A stretch of 64,000 bases of DNA, taken from contig JAESUZ010003283.1 in NCBI GenBank assembly GCA_017311185.1, positions 642,501-706,500 of the forward strand, written 5' to 3'. The notes under the pieces are model-generated. The model did not search any database. It saw nothing but the letters and a program-made list of their open reading frames with translations, and was not told where the DNA came from. The position numbers and the translations under genes are program-made. Source of the DNA: Proteles cristata cristata (Eukaryota; Chordata; Mammalia; Carnivora; Hyaenidae). This document shows, piece after piece, positions 23,845 to 35,903 of this stretch. How positions within the stretch are numbered: the stretch's first letter is position 1; the number at the start of each line of letters is the position of its first letter.

Positions 23845-24055
23845 GGGGTGTCTGGGTGGCTCAGTCGGTTAAGTGGCGACTTCGGCTCAGGTTCCTGGGT
23901 TCCTGGGTTCTGGGTTCGATTTCCGCATCGGGCTTTGTGCTGACAGCTCAGAGCCTGGAGCCTATTTCAGATTCTGTGTCTCCCTCTCTCTCTGACCCTC
24001 CCCTGCTCACACTGTCTCTCTCTCTCTCAGAAAGAAATAAAACATTTAAGAAAAG
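23845..24055 (+). mobile_element. Felid SINE with 14-bp target duplication
   Basis: Head ggggtgtctgggtggctcag. A short internal repeat of ttcctggg (three tandem-like copies near 23890-23912) replaces part of the normal 'catgatctcacggttc' stretch. The exact target duplication gtaattaaattata is at 23831-23844 and 24056-24069. Confidence 0.97.
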
Positions 24056-24070
24056 GTAATTAAATTATAG

Positions 24071-24995
24071 TATATTTGAATTAAAAAAACTAACATGGGA
24101 ATTGTAATATTTCAGAAAAGAATATGTGATTTTATTCAAGGAATTAGTTTTTTCTGAGAATTGTATGGCTCCTCCGTTAAATCAGCAGGTGGCTTTTTGG
24201 AATAATTTCAGTAGTTCAAGAATTCCAATGAAGGTTTCCATTTCTTGGATGTAATTCTGCACATGTTGTCTGAAGCATCAGTTTCTTACTCTTTGGCTAG
24301 AATTTTGTCAATTGGTTATCTTATGCTAACTAGAAACAGCAGTTGAAAGTTTTATTTCTTTGATTAATTTCAAGTGAAAACAATATTTATGACTTAATAG
24401 TATGACTTGTTTTGTAGGAAAACCCATAGTACAAAGATTGGGTTTGAGGAAAAGACAGTGGAAAATTAGAGACAATAACAATAATTTTTTTTTTGGTGTT
24501 AAAAAATTTGAGAAACCTGGAATGGATTTCTAAGGCTTTTCCCAATTTTCTAATTCATTACAACCTATTGTTTGAACTTACCAGTTAGACTTTCTCCTCT
24601 TAATGCAATCAAGCTTGTTTCTTTTAAGAATGGTTATTTCTCAAGTTAGATATATAAACAGAATTTACCTTCCCCATTACAGGCATTATTCTATCTCAAG
24701 ATATAACATAAGGGTGTTCTGTGTAGAAATTGATAATATTAATGTCCGTACATAGCCCATGGAATTAAAGATGTATGCATATTTGAATTATCACGTCTAT
24801 TGGAGGTTTGGCTATGAAGCCTATGATATCACTAACTTCATGAGTCTAGGTGCTCTGCACTGACTTAATGTATAATTATTTCTTTCACCTTTATATACAG
24901 CCTTCCTACTTGCACCTTCCATTATACCTATATACTCAGATATTTTTTAATTGGTTTGATTAATATCCAGACTTTTGTAATGGATATATTTTTTA
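24071..24995. other. Unassigned AT-rich sequence
   Basis: Nothing recognised. Confidence 0.35.
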
Positions 24996-24999
24996 AAAA

Positions 25000-25345
25000 T
25001 CTTTGCACAATCAAATATCCTAAGGAAATAAGCTTTGGTTAAAAAAATATTCATTAAGGTTATTGAAATAATGGGATGCAATCCAAATAGCCAATGATAG
25101 GTTAAGAAAACTATTAGGCAGAATGTTTCCTATCTATTAAACACAGTATTTACTTTAAAATGGGCAAATACTTGTCATATTGTCAAGTGAAAAAGGGACT
25201 GCCAGATTGTATATGTAGTAGAGACACAATTATGTAAAAAAATAAACAAAAAGTCATGAATCAGAAAAAATACTGGAAAAAGGGCATTAAAATGTTAATG
25301 TTTCCTTCTATTTTTCTATGGTGAGCATATATTTCTTTGATAGTC
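25000..25345 (+). mobile_element. Old L1 3' end
   Basis: Sense L1 tail landmarks: aatccaaatagccaatgata, then gtcaagtgaaaaagggactg, then aattatgtaaaaaaataaac and gggcattaaaatgttaatgt. Noncoding and diverged, of the older L1M type. Confidence 0.6.
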
Positions 25346-25444
25346 AAAATTAGATTGCTTTATTTTTTAAAAACTTTGTGTATCTGCAGAAGTTACTAGA
25401 ATGTTATTTAGTATTTACATATTGGTAAACATATATCCAGCATT

Positions 25445-25622
25445 TTTTCTTATGTTTACTCTCTAAGGGCCCAATAAGCTAATTGATGCTTATCATTTTA
25501 TAGCTGAGGAAACTTAGAAACAAAGAAGTTAAATAATGTGCCTTGATTTACTCATTAGTAGATTGTGCAACTGGGATTTAAAGCTAGGAAAAATGGCTTT
25601 GGTCTGTGCTATAATACTACTA
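25445..25622 (-). repeat. MIR SINE, antisense
   Basis: tcattttatagctgaggaaa, cttagaaacaaagaagttaa and caactgggatttaaagctag are antisense MIR landmarks. Confidence 0.75.
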
Positions 25623-25929
25623 CCAATTTGTCCAACTGAAAAGGTTTTATATTCTAATTTTTTTGACTATTTAGTCATGACAAAAGTATAGATGGTATTA
25701 CAGACACCTCTATACCCACTGAGCACTCACTAATTCATTGAAATGATACTGGAACATGGTCATTTAAATTAGTATAGTTCCCTTCAAATATATCAATGAG
25801 AATATATCACTTTCAGCTAATGATGCCATTCTAATTTTTTAAAATAAGAATAACTACTCTTTACTAAGATCTTAAAATGACAGAGTGCGTATAAGTTTAA
25901 CAAAATATGTATAAGATCTATATGAAGAA

Positions 25930-26112
25930 AATTTTGAACCTTGGTACAGAAAACTCAAAGAACTAAATAATTAGAGAAATAGTCCATGTTCATGGATAGG
26001 AAGATTAATATTGCCAAGATGTCAGTTCTTAGAGTCTTAAATGACTCTAAGTGAATTGAAAATTTACATCCACCCAAAAACCCACACATGAATATTTTAA
26101 CAGTTTTATTCA
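25930..26112 (+). mobile_element. Old L1 ORF2 3' remnant, part 1, split by a SINE
   Basis: ccatgttcatggataggaag and attaatattgccaagatgtc are the well-known L1 ORF2 stretch. It runs to a 16-bp target duplication and resumes past the SINE. No intact frame. Confidence 0.75.
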
Positions 26113-26128
26113 TAACTGCCAAATTTTG

Positions 26129-26351
26129 TGGGGGGTTTTGATGTTTTATTTGTTTCTCAGAAAGAGAGAGAGAGAGAGGCAACGTGAGCAAGGGAGGGTC
26201 AGAGAGGGAGACACAGAATTAGAAGCAGGCTCCAGGCTCTGAGCTAGCTGTCAGCACAGAGTCCGATGTGGGGCTCAAACCCATAAACCATGAGATCATG
26301 ACCTAAGCCAAAGTTGGATGCTTAGCCGACTGAGTCACCCAGGCGCCCCTT
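26129..26351 (-). mobile_element. Felid SINE inserted into L1
   Basis: Reverse copy with T-rich tail, gagagagag tract, caggctccaggctctgagct and a head ending acccaggcgcccc. The perfect 16-bp target duplication taactgccaaattttg is at 26113-26128 and 26352-26367. Confidence 0.98.
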
Positions 26352-26896
26352 TAACTGCCAAATTTTGGAAGCGACTAAGAAGTCTTTCAGTAGGTGAATG
26401 ATCCAGGCAGTGGAACATTATCTAAAAAGATATGAACTATCAGCTTATGAAAAGACATGGAAAGACCTTCAATGCATATCATTAAGTGACAGAAGACAAT
26501 CTGAAATTTGTATGATTTGAACTATATGACTTTCTGGAAAAGCCAAAATCTTAGAGACAGTAGAAAGATCAGTGGTTTTCAGGAGTTGAGGGAAAGGAGA
26601 GTTACATAAAGGAAGAGATTTTAGGCAGTGAAACTATTCTATATAATATTGTGATGGTGACTACACATCATATATTTGCACAAACCCATAGAATGTACAA
26701 CACCAAAAGTGAACTCTAATAAATCATAGGTTTCAGGTAATAATGCTCATTAATTGTAATAAATATACCATTCTGGTGTGTGATATGGATAGTCAGAGGG
26801 GCTATACATCCTTGGCAACAGGAGTATATGAGAACTCTCTGTACTTTTGATTCAGTTTTGCTGTGACCCTGGAACTACTCTTAAAAAAAAAAAAAA
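26352..26896 (+). mobile_element. Old L1 3' end, part 2
   Basis: Continues the L1 of 25930: aagtctttcagtaggtgaat, acatggaaagaccttcaatg, acaccaaaagtgaactctaa and ctgtgaccctggaactactc, ending in an A14 tail at about 26883-26896. Confidence 0.8.
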
Positions 26897-27121
26897 GTAT
26901 TTTTTAAAATAGGCATCAGAGTATACTAAGATATTCATATATTTACTCATTTAGTTCCCCCAACAATCATATTAGTTTGAACCACTCTTTCCTGATACTA
27001 CAAGATGAGATCATTAAGATACAAAAGATTTATTTACCCAAGGTCATGAGACTCTACAGTGCATACTTGCACCCATCACAGATTCAAAACATGTTGAAAA
27101 CTTCCCTGTAAGTCGACAACA

Positions 27122-27124
<3 letters not shown>

Positions 27125-27170
<46 letters not shown>

Positions 27171-27188
27171 TGAGTGAGTGAGTGAGTG
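27125..27188. repeat. (TG)22(AGTG)5 compound microsatellite
   Basis: Uninterrupted (TG)22 at 27125-27168, then (AGTG)5 at 27169-27188. A minus-strand frame through it encodes only a His/Thr run. Confidence 0.98.
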
Positions 27189-27241
27189 TTATCACAAACA
27201 AAAGCAAGAGTCATTTGCTTTTGGGATATGGATTTCCTTTT

Positions 27242-27450
27242 TTTAATGTTTATTTGAGAGACAGAGAGAGAGCACACGTGAACACACCTATAATGTAAAG
27301 AGGCAGAAGGAGAAGGGGAAAGAATCCCAAGCAGGCTCCATTTTCAGCCCAGAGCCTGATGTGGGGCTCAATCCCACGACCAAGAGATCATGACCTGAGC
27401 CAAAATCAAGAATCAGATGCTTTACCGTCTTGATCCACTCAGGCACCCCA
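27242..27450 (-). mobile_element. Felid tRNA-derived SINE
   Basis: Reverse copy: tttatttgagagacagagag, aagcaggctccattttcagc, head ending ccactcaggcacccc. A short target duplication atttcctttt is at 27232-27241 and 27456-27465. The region acctataatgtaaagaggc is an unusual spacer within the GA-rich tract. Confidence 0.93.
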
Positions 27451-27703
27451 GTATTATTTCCTTTTAATAATGAGAGGCTATTTGGGAAAAAAAAAAAAAA
27501 AAAGCTTAGTAAAGTTGGGAAATAAGGCTAAACAATGTTATCACAGATTAAATAACAGCAATAACCATGTGTTAAAGCAGAGTCACCAACTTGTCCTTGA
27601 GCCTAATTTACCCACTGTGTATTATGCTTTTAGATACCCTCATGTGAGAAGGATATGTCACAAATAATTTCATACATCAGGTCACTCATTAAAAAACCGT
27701 GCC

Positions 27704-27940
27704 GGGGCTCCTGAGTGGCTTAGTCGGTTGAGCGTCCGACTTTCGCTTAGGTCGTGATCTCGCGGTTCGTGGGTTCGAGCCCCGCGTTGGGCTGTGTGCT
27801 GGCTGCCAGCTCAAAGCCTGGAGCCTGTTTCAGAGTCTGTGACTCCCTCTCTCTCTGACCCTCCCCTGCTCACGCTGTCTCTCTCTCTCTCTCTCCTAGA
27901 AATAAATAAAAGAACATTAAAAAAAGAAACAAAACAAAAC
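27704..27940 (+). mobile_element. Young-type felid SINE
   Basis: Same subfamily as 18494 and 48306: gtccgactttcgcttaggtc, an intact ggttcgagcc B-box-like word, ctggctgccagctcaaagcc and a cctagaaataaataa tail followed by an A/C-rich extension. Target duplication aaaaaaccgtgcc (27691-27703) against aaaaaactgtgcc (27941-27953), one mismatch. Confidence 0.96.
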
Positions 27941-27954
27941 AAAAAACTGTGCCC

Positions 27955-29455
27955 AGATTGTGATGTGGCATCAATGAGCTAAAAATGAGTTGTGGTTCAC
28001 CCTCCTAAATGGTATGTGTTTTCTTTAGTCATCCAGTCCCCATCATCCCCTACTCTCTCACTGTCATTGAGCCGAGGTGGAAACTATACTTTATGATGGC
28101 ATTTGTCTTGTTATTTTTCATCTACTAGAATTGATGAAATTTTTTTACATCCATTTCTTTATAGGAAATATAAGATAAGGCAAAGAGGGTCCCCTGTTTC
28201 ATGAAAAACCGGAATATAAATTTATTCGTGGAAATGTTAAGCATCCTTATGTTTAATATGTCGATATTTCATATCTAGGTAAAAGACTACCATTTCATGG
28301 ATACGAAAAAAAAAAAGAAGAATTCTGACAAATATATGGAAAAATGTCTGGTTAAAGTTTAATTAATTGAAAAATACTGATATTTAAACAGGGCTTATTT
28401 TGGAATGCAAATAAAATATGTGGTGCTACAATGAAATGCAAATGTATATTAACTGAAAAAAAATTGCTCTGGCATCAAAGACTTTTTACAGCTGATAAGT
28501 TCATGAAGAAATGTCTATAGAGGGTAGCAGAAATCATGAGTCCAAAACAGAAACAAGTATTTGCAAATGTAAATCTAGCTGGAAATATAGTCCAGAGTGT
28601 AGAAGACAGACGTGAGAACTTTTGGGACAAAATATTGGGAAAGGTTTAGGTAAGTATATTCCAGTTTTCTATTGCAGCTGATAAAAGTCTACATATAAAT
28701 AATATCTATTTGACTATATTATTAAGTAGTTCAATGATAAGCACAAATTATTTATTATGTGAGTAAATTCTTTAGAAGGTGAATGTAGTAATTTAATGTG
28801 TGGGCACAAAAAAGGGTACTGCTTGTGGAGTAGTATGAAACTTAAATATAAGAACAGAATATTGACCTGTGTTTATTGTGTCATTGGTGAGATAACTCTG
28901 AACTAAAAATGTTAACATTGAAATGCATCATGAACAGTGTAGTGAAGACCGTATTCCAGGCTTCAGCCCCTGGAGTTCTGATGCTTTGCTTGATGAAATG
29001 GAGGCCCAGTTAATCATCGTCTGTACTCCACAGGGTTAGTAGCATAGATATGACATGGTACTGAAGATATACATATACATACACACCTGTACACAGACAT
29101 GACACATACATACAGGATTGAAAACAATTGCTGATCCTTGACATTCAGGTAAATTACCACCTGTCACCAGTTAAAACCCAATCAAAAACTTGGCTTTTTA
29201 TTTTCAGTAGATATTTTAAGCATCGATGTTGTTTATATTTCTTTGCAGTAATTTTTGTACTAGATACACAGATTTGTGATTTGAGTAACTCGTTCTTAGA
29301 GAAATTTTATCCTTGGGAAATTAAAATGGCACCAAACTTCTGGCTCCTGTTCATATGCCTAGATTGTTCTACAAACACACAAGGGATTGCTTGAAATCAG
29401 AAATCCTCAAATTCTGTATTTAAAAGCCAAATTCTTAAAAAAAAAAAAAAAAAAA
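27955..29455. other. AT-rich unassigned block
   Basis: No SINE or LINE recognised. An 88-codon + frame at 29128-29394 has a few hydrophobic stretches but no start context, domain or splice signals that would support a gene. A long A-run ends the block at about 29438-29457. Confidence 0.35.
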
Positions 29456-29458
29456 ACA

Positions 29459-29635
29459 TAAAGGAGATATAATGAGTGAAGCATTACAAATGGTTGACTA
29501 CTGAACCAGCATGTAATATAGTTTTACAAATCCAAATATGGTGACACTGAAAACCAGAACTTTACAAATTATAGAAACTCTTGTGCAAAGATTTTATACA
29601 TGTTTGGAAGTAGCTGTATTTGAGAACATCTGTTT
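29459..29635 (+). repeat. Diverged direct duplication, copy A
   Basis: It shares an ordered set of similar words with 30257-30430: gacactgaaaaccagaac against ggcactgaaaatcaggat, and acatgtttggaagtagctg against ccatgtttagaagtagaat. It may be two copies of an uncatalogued old repeat or an old local duplication. Confidence 0.4.
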
Positions 29636-30256
29636 TCCATAATGAACTGAAGAAAACTAAGCATCATTTAAAATTAAAAGATGCATTACAACAGAATACA
29701 CAAAACCCAATGTTGACTAGAATAGAAGAAAGTGAAACATTTTTTGGATCCAAACCAAAGGAGTAATGAATTTTTTAAAAAAGGAAATTTTAATCACTGA
29801 ACTTATTTAATAGTTCCTGTGTTTGCTTCCACTTTAGCCAAAAATAAAATAAAATATCTGATGTTATATCTGTATAATATTATACAATAAAAATAAATTA
29901 GGATTATATTTTTGGTGGGTGATTTTTTTTTTTTGCTCTATCATCCAATTTTACTCATTTTAATTGTTTGGCTGTCCTAACTCTACAGAAACGAGACATA
30001 GGCAGTTTGAAATGATGAGTTTTATTCTAAGTGAAAAAAATACATGCAGTCTCGTAACTTAACTCCTTAACAATACCACACAAATTTGCATATGAGTTAT
30101 AATTTTAATGTCTTTATTTAATAGTCATACTTACAAAATTATAAAATAATGCGCCTTTGTCAAAATTAAAGGAAATTCTGGGAAGGCAAACATAAGATTC
30201 TTTGAAAATTTTTTGAAAGTGATTTTTTGTTCAGTTCATTTATTAACAATGATAAT

Positions 30257-30430
30257 TAGAAAGGTGATAATATGTAGGTAGAGTTATAAATGTGTTACTA
30301 ACGGAGCACAAGCAGCCTAAACACTAAATGTGAAGGCACTGAAAATCAGGATTCTATATAAGTCTCAGAAGGATAATTGTAACAACTATCATGTAAAGAG
30401 TCTATCCATGTTTAGAAGTAGAATTTTTTT
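30257..30430 (+). repeat. Diverged direct duplication, copy B
   Basis: Partner of 29459-29635, about 0.8 kb downstream in the same orientation. The 5' part (aaaggtgataatatgtagg) aligns weakly with aaaggagatataatgagtg of copy A. Confidence 0.4.
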
Positions 30431-31335
30431 TCCTTATGTAAAAAGGTTAGATACTCTTCTGGGGGTGACATTATCTTCTCATTAAGAAGAACGAATTTGA
30501 TCTTTGGCTCTAGTTAGTCTCAAAATTTACAACTTATTCTTCCTTTACATTGACAATTAATGTTAGAGTCTATATTTAAAATTACAACAATACTATATCT
30601 GTCAGAAGAGATTGTCATCTTTTCTCATATATAAACATTACCTCAATTATCAAGGTTATGACAAATTATATTTTAAGGAGTAACATTATCCATGTCTGCC
30701 AAAGATAAAGTAAATTAAATGGACAGATAGATTAGATATAAAAGGATATTAAGAGATTATGGAATTACTTCCCCCAAGATCTTTTAAAACAGTCCAGATA
30801 CCCATCTGCCTACAATAGTTTAGGTAAAGTTTGCCTGAAGCCAGAAGGATGAAGCAGAAAGATAACCTCTAGAGGTTTTCTTCAACCATATTTTTCCTAA
30901 GATTTCACTCTATTGCCCTCGAACTGTACTGGCATCTTCTCAGTTTTCTGATGAAAAATCTGGGTAGCATAGAGTTTTTTCTTAGTGTTAACACAGTGTC
31001 ACTCCAGCTTTTAAGTTATATTTTTCAATGTGAGAGAAAGGGAGCTACATTGGAAGTAGTAATAAAATTCAGACTTGATGTATAAAAATTAAATATGATC
31101 AATCCATATAAATTTTATTACAACTTCGGATGGCAAAATTTTAAAGCCCTACTTCATCCTTCATTACCACAATCTCATTGGCAAATAATGATATGATTCA
31201 GATTTTCAAATAGAATTTTTGTTTTCACCATATCAGTTTAAAAGCTTATTTTAAATAAACTGAGATATGGTCTCTTAATGATAAAAGGGGGTTGAAATAT
31301 CTTCCCCATCAAAAACAAAAGGTTTAGGTATTCTT
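30431..31335. other. Unassigned AT-rich sequence
   Basis: Nothing recognised. Confidence 0.35.
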
Positions 31336-31355
31336 TTTCTTTTAAGTTTGTTTAT

Positions 31356-31389
<34 letters not shown>

Positions 31390-31513
31390 CAAGCAGGCTC
31401 CATACTCCGTGGGAAGCCCCACATGGGCTTGATCACACAAACGGTGAGATCCTTCCAACCTGAGCTGGAATCAAGAGTGGTCACTTAACTGACTGAGCTG
31501 TTCTGATGTTCCC
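31336..31513 (-). mobile_element. Felid SINE, diverged and slightly shortened
   Basis: Reverse copy: ttttaagtttgtttattttg, a (GA)n run at about 31359-31387, then gcaggctccatactccgtgg and a degraded head (ctgagctgttctgatgttcc). The middle lacks the 'tgtcagcacagagcc' motif. Target duplication unclear. Confidence 0.85.
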
Positions 31514-31529
31514 AAAATTTCTAGTTATT

Positions 31530-32240
31530 CTTAATAAGTGAATGCAGTGCGAACATATAAACCAGGCAAATGGGAAACTTCCATAAGTCTAAGGTGTGAG
31601 GGGCTTGCCATACACACAAGTGAATTGCACCCCCTTGGAATAGGGCACTGCATATCTACACAAGCATTGTGATTGCCCTGGAATGGCACTTAGATCATAG
31701 CCCTCTCCTTTGATAGTTGTTTTCATGTTGATTTATTATGGAGACTCTGAGAAACTCAGTTTTAATACGTGCTGGTTACTTATATAAGAAATTCATTAAT
31801 ATTTCAAAACATAAAAATTCTGAAAGCTATGGTTTGTTGTTGTTGTTGTTAAAACACCAAGAATATCTTTGCTTTTTCAAGTCTAGTCATTATGTTTTTC
31901 TTGTTAGTTATTCATTCATGGACGTTCTATTGTAAATTACTTGTGGCACTGAAACTATTTTTAACTGGGTCAAAACTATGCCTTTCCATGAGTATTCTGA
32001 TAGTTTTATTAGCTGCACCAGTAGGAGAAGAAGCCACTATCTTCATAAAATATGTAAATATGGCTTATGTAATAACTATTTGCACAACTAATGAGTGTAG
32101 CACAATTTTTTTCAAGTTTGAAATGATTTGTTATTATTCCGGACATATGGTAATTGCTGTTTAGGAATGAAGTATTTTTACAGCCAAGTTTCTTTATTCA
32201 ATGGAAAGTTGCTCAGCAAGACAGTGTAAGTCACCGACTT
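31530..32240. other. Unassigned AT-rich sequence
   Basis: Contains a (GTT)n run at about 31832-31850. Frames at 31738-31935 and 31892-32164 overlap and are judged to be chance. Confidence 0.35.
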
Positions 32241-32242
32241 AG

Positions 32243-32278
32243 CCTAGTGGTCTAGTTGTTAGGATTCAGCTCCTTCTG
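32243..32278 (+). pseudogene. 5' half of a tRNA-Glu, retro-copied fragment
   Basis: The stretch cctagtggtctagttgttag followed by gattcagctc matches the D-arm half of mammalian tRNA-Glu (ggtggtctagtggttaggattcggcgctc) with a few changes, including g to t in the D loop and g to a before the anticodon stem. The match fades at about the anticodon loop and is followed within a few bases by aacaaaaaaa. There is no T arm, so it cannot be a functional tRNA. It may be a retrotransposed 5' tRNA half. Confidence 0.6.
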
Positions 32279-32284
32279 ATAACA

Positions 32285-35200
32285 AAAAAACTGTGGAGCA
32301 TGAGTGAATTTCAGTGGTAAATATCATGTGATAGGGACAGGTGTGAAGACAGTTTCCCAGAGGGAAAAAAAAAATCTGATTGATTTTCCATAAATCAGAT
32401 GTTCAAAATTTACTTAACTTGAAAACAATAAGCTACCATTGTGACAGAAACCTAAGAGAATGTTGGCTAGAGAAAAATATGTAGGAACCACGTATCTCAG
32501 GAAAGCATGGTACCATTTAAAAAATGTTACAGTTTTTACATGTGCTTTTTCTTCATCAGAAGAAGAAAATATTTGCATTTCACAAAGAATACCTACGTGG
32601 CCTGTAATACAAACTATGCGTTGTCATTTTAAAATTATAAATAAAATGTGATAAAGGATGGATTAGGTGTTTTTACCAAATTTTCTTTTGCTAATCCTAA
32701 TTTGAAGAAGATAAATTCCATTATACTGTGCATGGCTGTATTTCATCATTTTGAAAGCAAGAGAAAGAGATGCCTATAGTAGTTTATATACAGCTGCCGA
32801 AAAGGCTCACATAGCTAGAGCCACTCATTGCCTCGTTTCTCTTTCAATTATACTGTAATCATTTAATGAAAAGAAACATTTATCACATCTCTGATCTAAT
32901 CCAAGAAAAGACCAGTTATATAAGTTTTATGCTTTTTTTTCATAAGATATTGAGTATATTTATATGACTCATTGCAGCTACTTTACTGTTTTCAAATAAT
33001 GCATACATCACTTTGTACAAAGAATCCAATAAATTAACAATATATTCTGGCCACTACTCAGAGGAAAAAAGTCAAGCATACTGCAGCTGTATAAATCATA
33101 AGTCCAGTTTAACATGAATTAAATGCATAAAATCCATCAGTATCTCTGGAATTTTGCCCAAAACATTTGAAAACCACGAATAAAGCAAATGTGATGGAGT
33201 ATGGTCTGTGAAAGATACTCTTTTCCTTCATGTTTCAGAAAGATAATAAAGCTCAAGTCAAGTGATAAAAATAGTTTAAAATTTAAGACTTAGAACAAGT
33301 CTGTTTAGTAAAGTTTGAAACCGGCAGGAGACTTAGCCATTCTATATTTTTCATTTTTTGTCGTTAAAGATTTCATTGTAGTACCTGTAAAATGTGGGTA
33401 TGTGCTAAGAAACATGCAGTTTATAGTACTCATTTCAAAACCGTCTGTGTTTGAAAACAACGTTTGGCACAAGAAATCAGCAAAGACATAGGAAAAATAT
33501 TAAAATCACTGTGGGAGTGACAGCAAAAAAAGGAGAGAGACAGATTCTTCCAGTTTGATCCTTTATGATGCTTTTCTAGTTATTGAGTATATAAATTTCA
33601 ATCCCTTAATACAACTGAAGGGAGAAAACATGATTATCATATCACTCAAAGCTTCACAACGTTAAATTCAGCTCTGATATAAATTCAGTCTGTATAAAAT
33701 GACTTTTAATATTTTGTTCCTTAACAGAAGTATTAAATTTTGTATGATTAAAAATTTAGTTACTCCCTCTTCCTTAATTTCGGTTTTTATTTGCTATTAT
33801 TGCCTTTCCTAACCCAACTTGGCAAAATTATCTTTCTGTATTAGGGCAAGAGAAGTTTTAAAGCAAAAGGTAGCATTAGCCATGGCAGGTGATTAGACTT
33901 TAAAAGCAATCTTTGCTAAACTAAATAATGTGAAGGGAAATTGTTGTGACCACGTTAGCCTTTTCGCTCTACAGACAGGCATCCATAATGTTTCATAACA
34001 AAAGAGAATAAAGAATATATATATAAGTAGCCAGACATCATTGGAATTACTTGCTTTTAGAATTTGTTTAATAGAATTATTAGCTTGCCAGAAGGTATAG
34101 GACCAAAGTGAAGGATTCCTAGTATATCAGAGCCCTAAAAGGAAGACATTTTTCACCCCATGATTATAAAGAGACTCTAAATTGTTTCTAAACAAACAAA
34201 CAAAAAACAAACAGGCAGGAAGACCCAGCTTCTCAATAAAGAAGATTATATGATGAGCTGAGACAGAACCAGACACAAGTTGGTAGTGAGCAATTTGGTA
34301 GTGAAGTTCATTTAGATTTCTAGTGCTAGAAAGTCTTCAATGGCTACAGGTAGTTGACAGTATTTACAGAAGAGATTTGGATACAAACAAATGACAGTAT
34401 CTTCAGAACTTCCCTCTTTATCATTCAGGAGTAATTGTTCAGTGTTGGTTTAGAGAATGGGGTGCCTTTTATTGATTGAATAACCAACACCTTTCATCTC
34501 TTTAAGATGAGGCTAATCTTGAAGAAAGTGCTCTCAAATTTTAGACACTTTGAATATCTTATTTCTTTAATATATTTAAGATTTCTTAATTCTTAAAGAG
34601 TCTATTCTGCTTTTGATACATGTGCTTGGGCCTCATCAGTGCTAATGGGAATTAACAACAAAATGGACCCTTAATCATTTATCTTACATTATAGAAAGGC
34701 ATGATTTGTGGACTTGATTAGAGCTTTAACTGAACAAGATATTATGAAGACGTGATTCTCTTAAACATGTCCATTGCAATAATTCTGCTGGAAATTTATT
34801 ATAAAAAATTTCTTCTAGATAATCCTACTGCTGTGATCATTATTTAAGCATACGAACAAAATCCTGTAAAAACATACAAGGTATTTGAATACTAGTTGTT
34901 TACAATAGTAAAGACACATATTCATAGCTCATTCAACATTCATTTAGCCTTTGCTTGGTATACATCAGTTCATAATACTTACTGGTTTTGAAAGTGAAGT
35001 TTTCTTATTTGTCCAGAAAGCATAGTGTGAAAAGCATTTTCACTTGGGTTTTTTTTTTTCTTTTAGCTAAGTTTGAGGTTTTTAACAGATAAGTACTTTT
35101 AGAAAGCCTTACCATTTGTATGACACACATTTATAAATTCAAGCTGAGAAAAATACTAATCTATATAAATATTCCGTAGGCAACACAGAATGTGTATTCC

Positions 35201-35684
35201 TTGGAGCAAAGCAAAGTGAGAACTGGGAATTTTCGTGAAGTTCAGTTATCCTGATACCGATTATCTGAGCATATTCAGTTTCCAAGTGGCTCCTTGCTGT
35301 CTTTATCTATACTGCTTGTCTCCACCCAAATGATACACCGTTTACTTCCCGGAAGACCTCTCTGCTCCCTACCAAGCTATTTTATTTTACAGCCCCAACC
35401 AAGTTAGACATTTTTACCATTGCCAGCATGTTTCTCTCTTCCAGTCTTGAGTTGCAGTGTTACTCATTGTGGATATTATACCACCATCACACCTTGATAG
35501 AAATGAGTTAGGTAACAAATACAGATTTTAGATGATCATTAATTTGGTGGTTTAAGTTTTTGGGGTGTCTGTTTTTGTGCTTATTGAGGGAGTGCAATCT
35601 GACATAAGTTTACACTATTAACTTGTTTAACTCCTTTTAAATCTTATTACAAAAGAATTAAGCTTTCAAAAAGAAGCGAGAACA
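32285..35684. other. Long AT-rich block without recognised transposons
   Basis: About 3.4 kb without a SINE, LINE or DNA element that I recognise. Parts such as 33770-34010 (gcattagccatggcaggtga) are less AT-biased. The low repeat density could reflect chance or constraint. Confidence 0.35.
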
Positions 35685-35903
35685 GGGGCACCTGGGTGGC
35701 TCAGTCAGTTAAGTTTCTGACATGAAACTTAGGTCATGACCTCACAGTGAGTTAGTTGGAGCCCCGCGTTGGGCTCTGTGCTGACAGCTCAGAACCTAGA
35801 GCCTACTTTGTATTCTGTGTCTCCCTCTCTCTCTACCCCTCCCCTTCTTGTGCATGTGAGTTCTCTCCCTCTCGTTCTCTCTAAAATTAATTGTTTTTTT
35901 TAA
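35685..35903 (+). mobile_element. Felid tRNA-derived SINE
   Basis: Head ggggcacctgggtggctcag, body gggctctgtgctgacagctc and cctagagcctactttgtatt, CT-rich region, short tail. An imperfect flank pair (aaaagaagcga and aaaaaggagca) may be the target duplication. Confidence 0.95.

Noticed and set aside
27044..27277. His/Thr-run frame
   Set aside because: Product of the TG/AGTG microsatellite.
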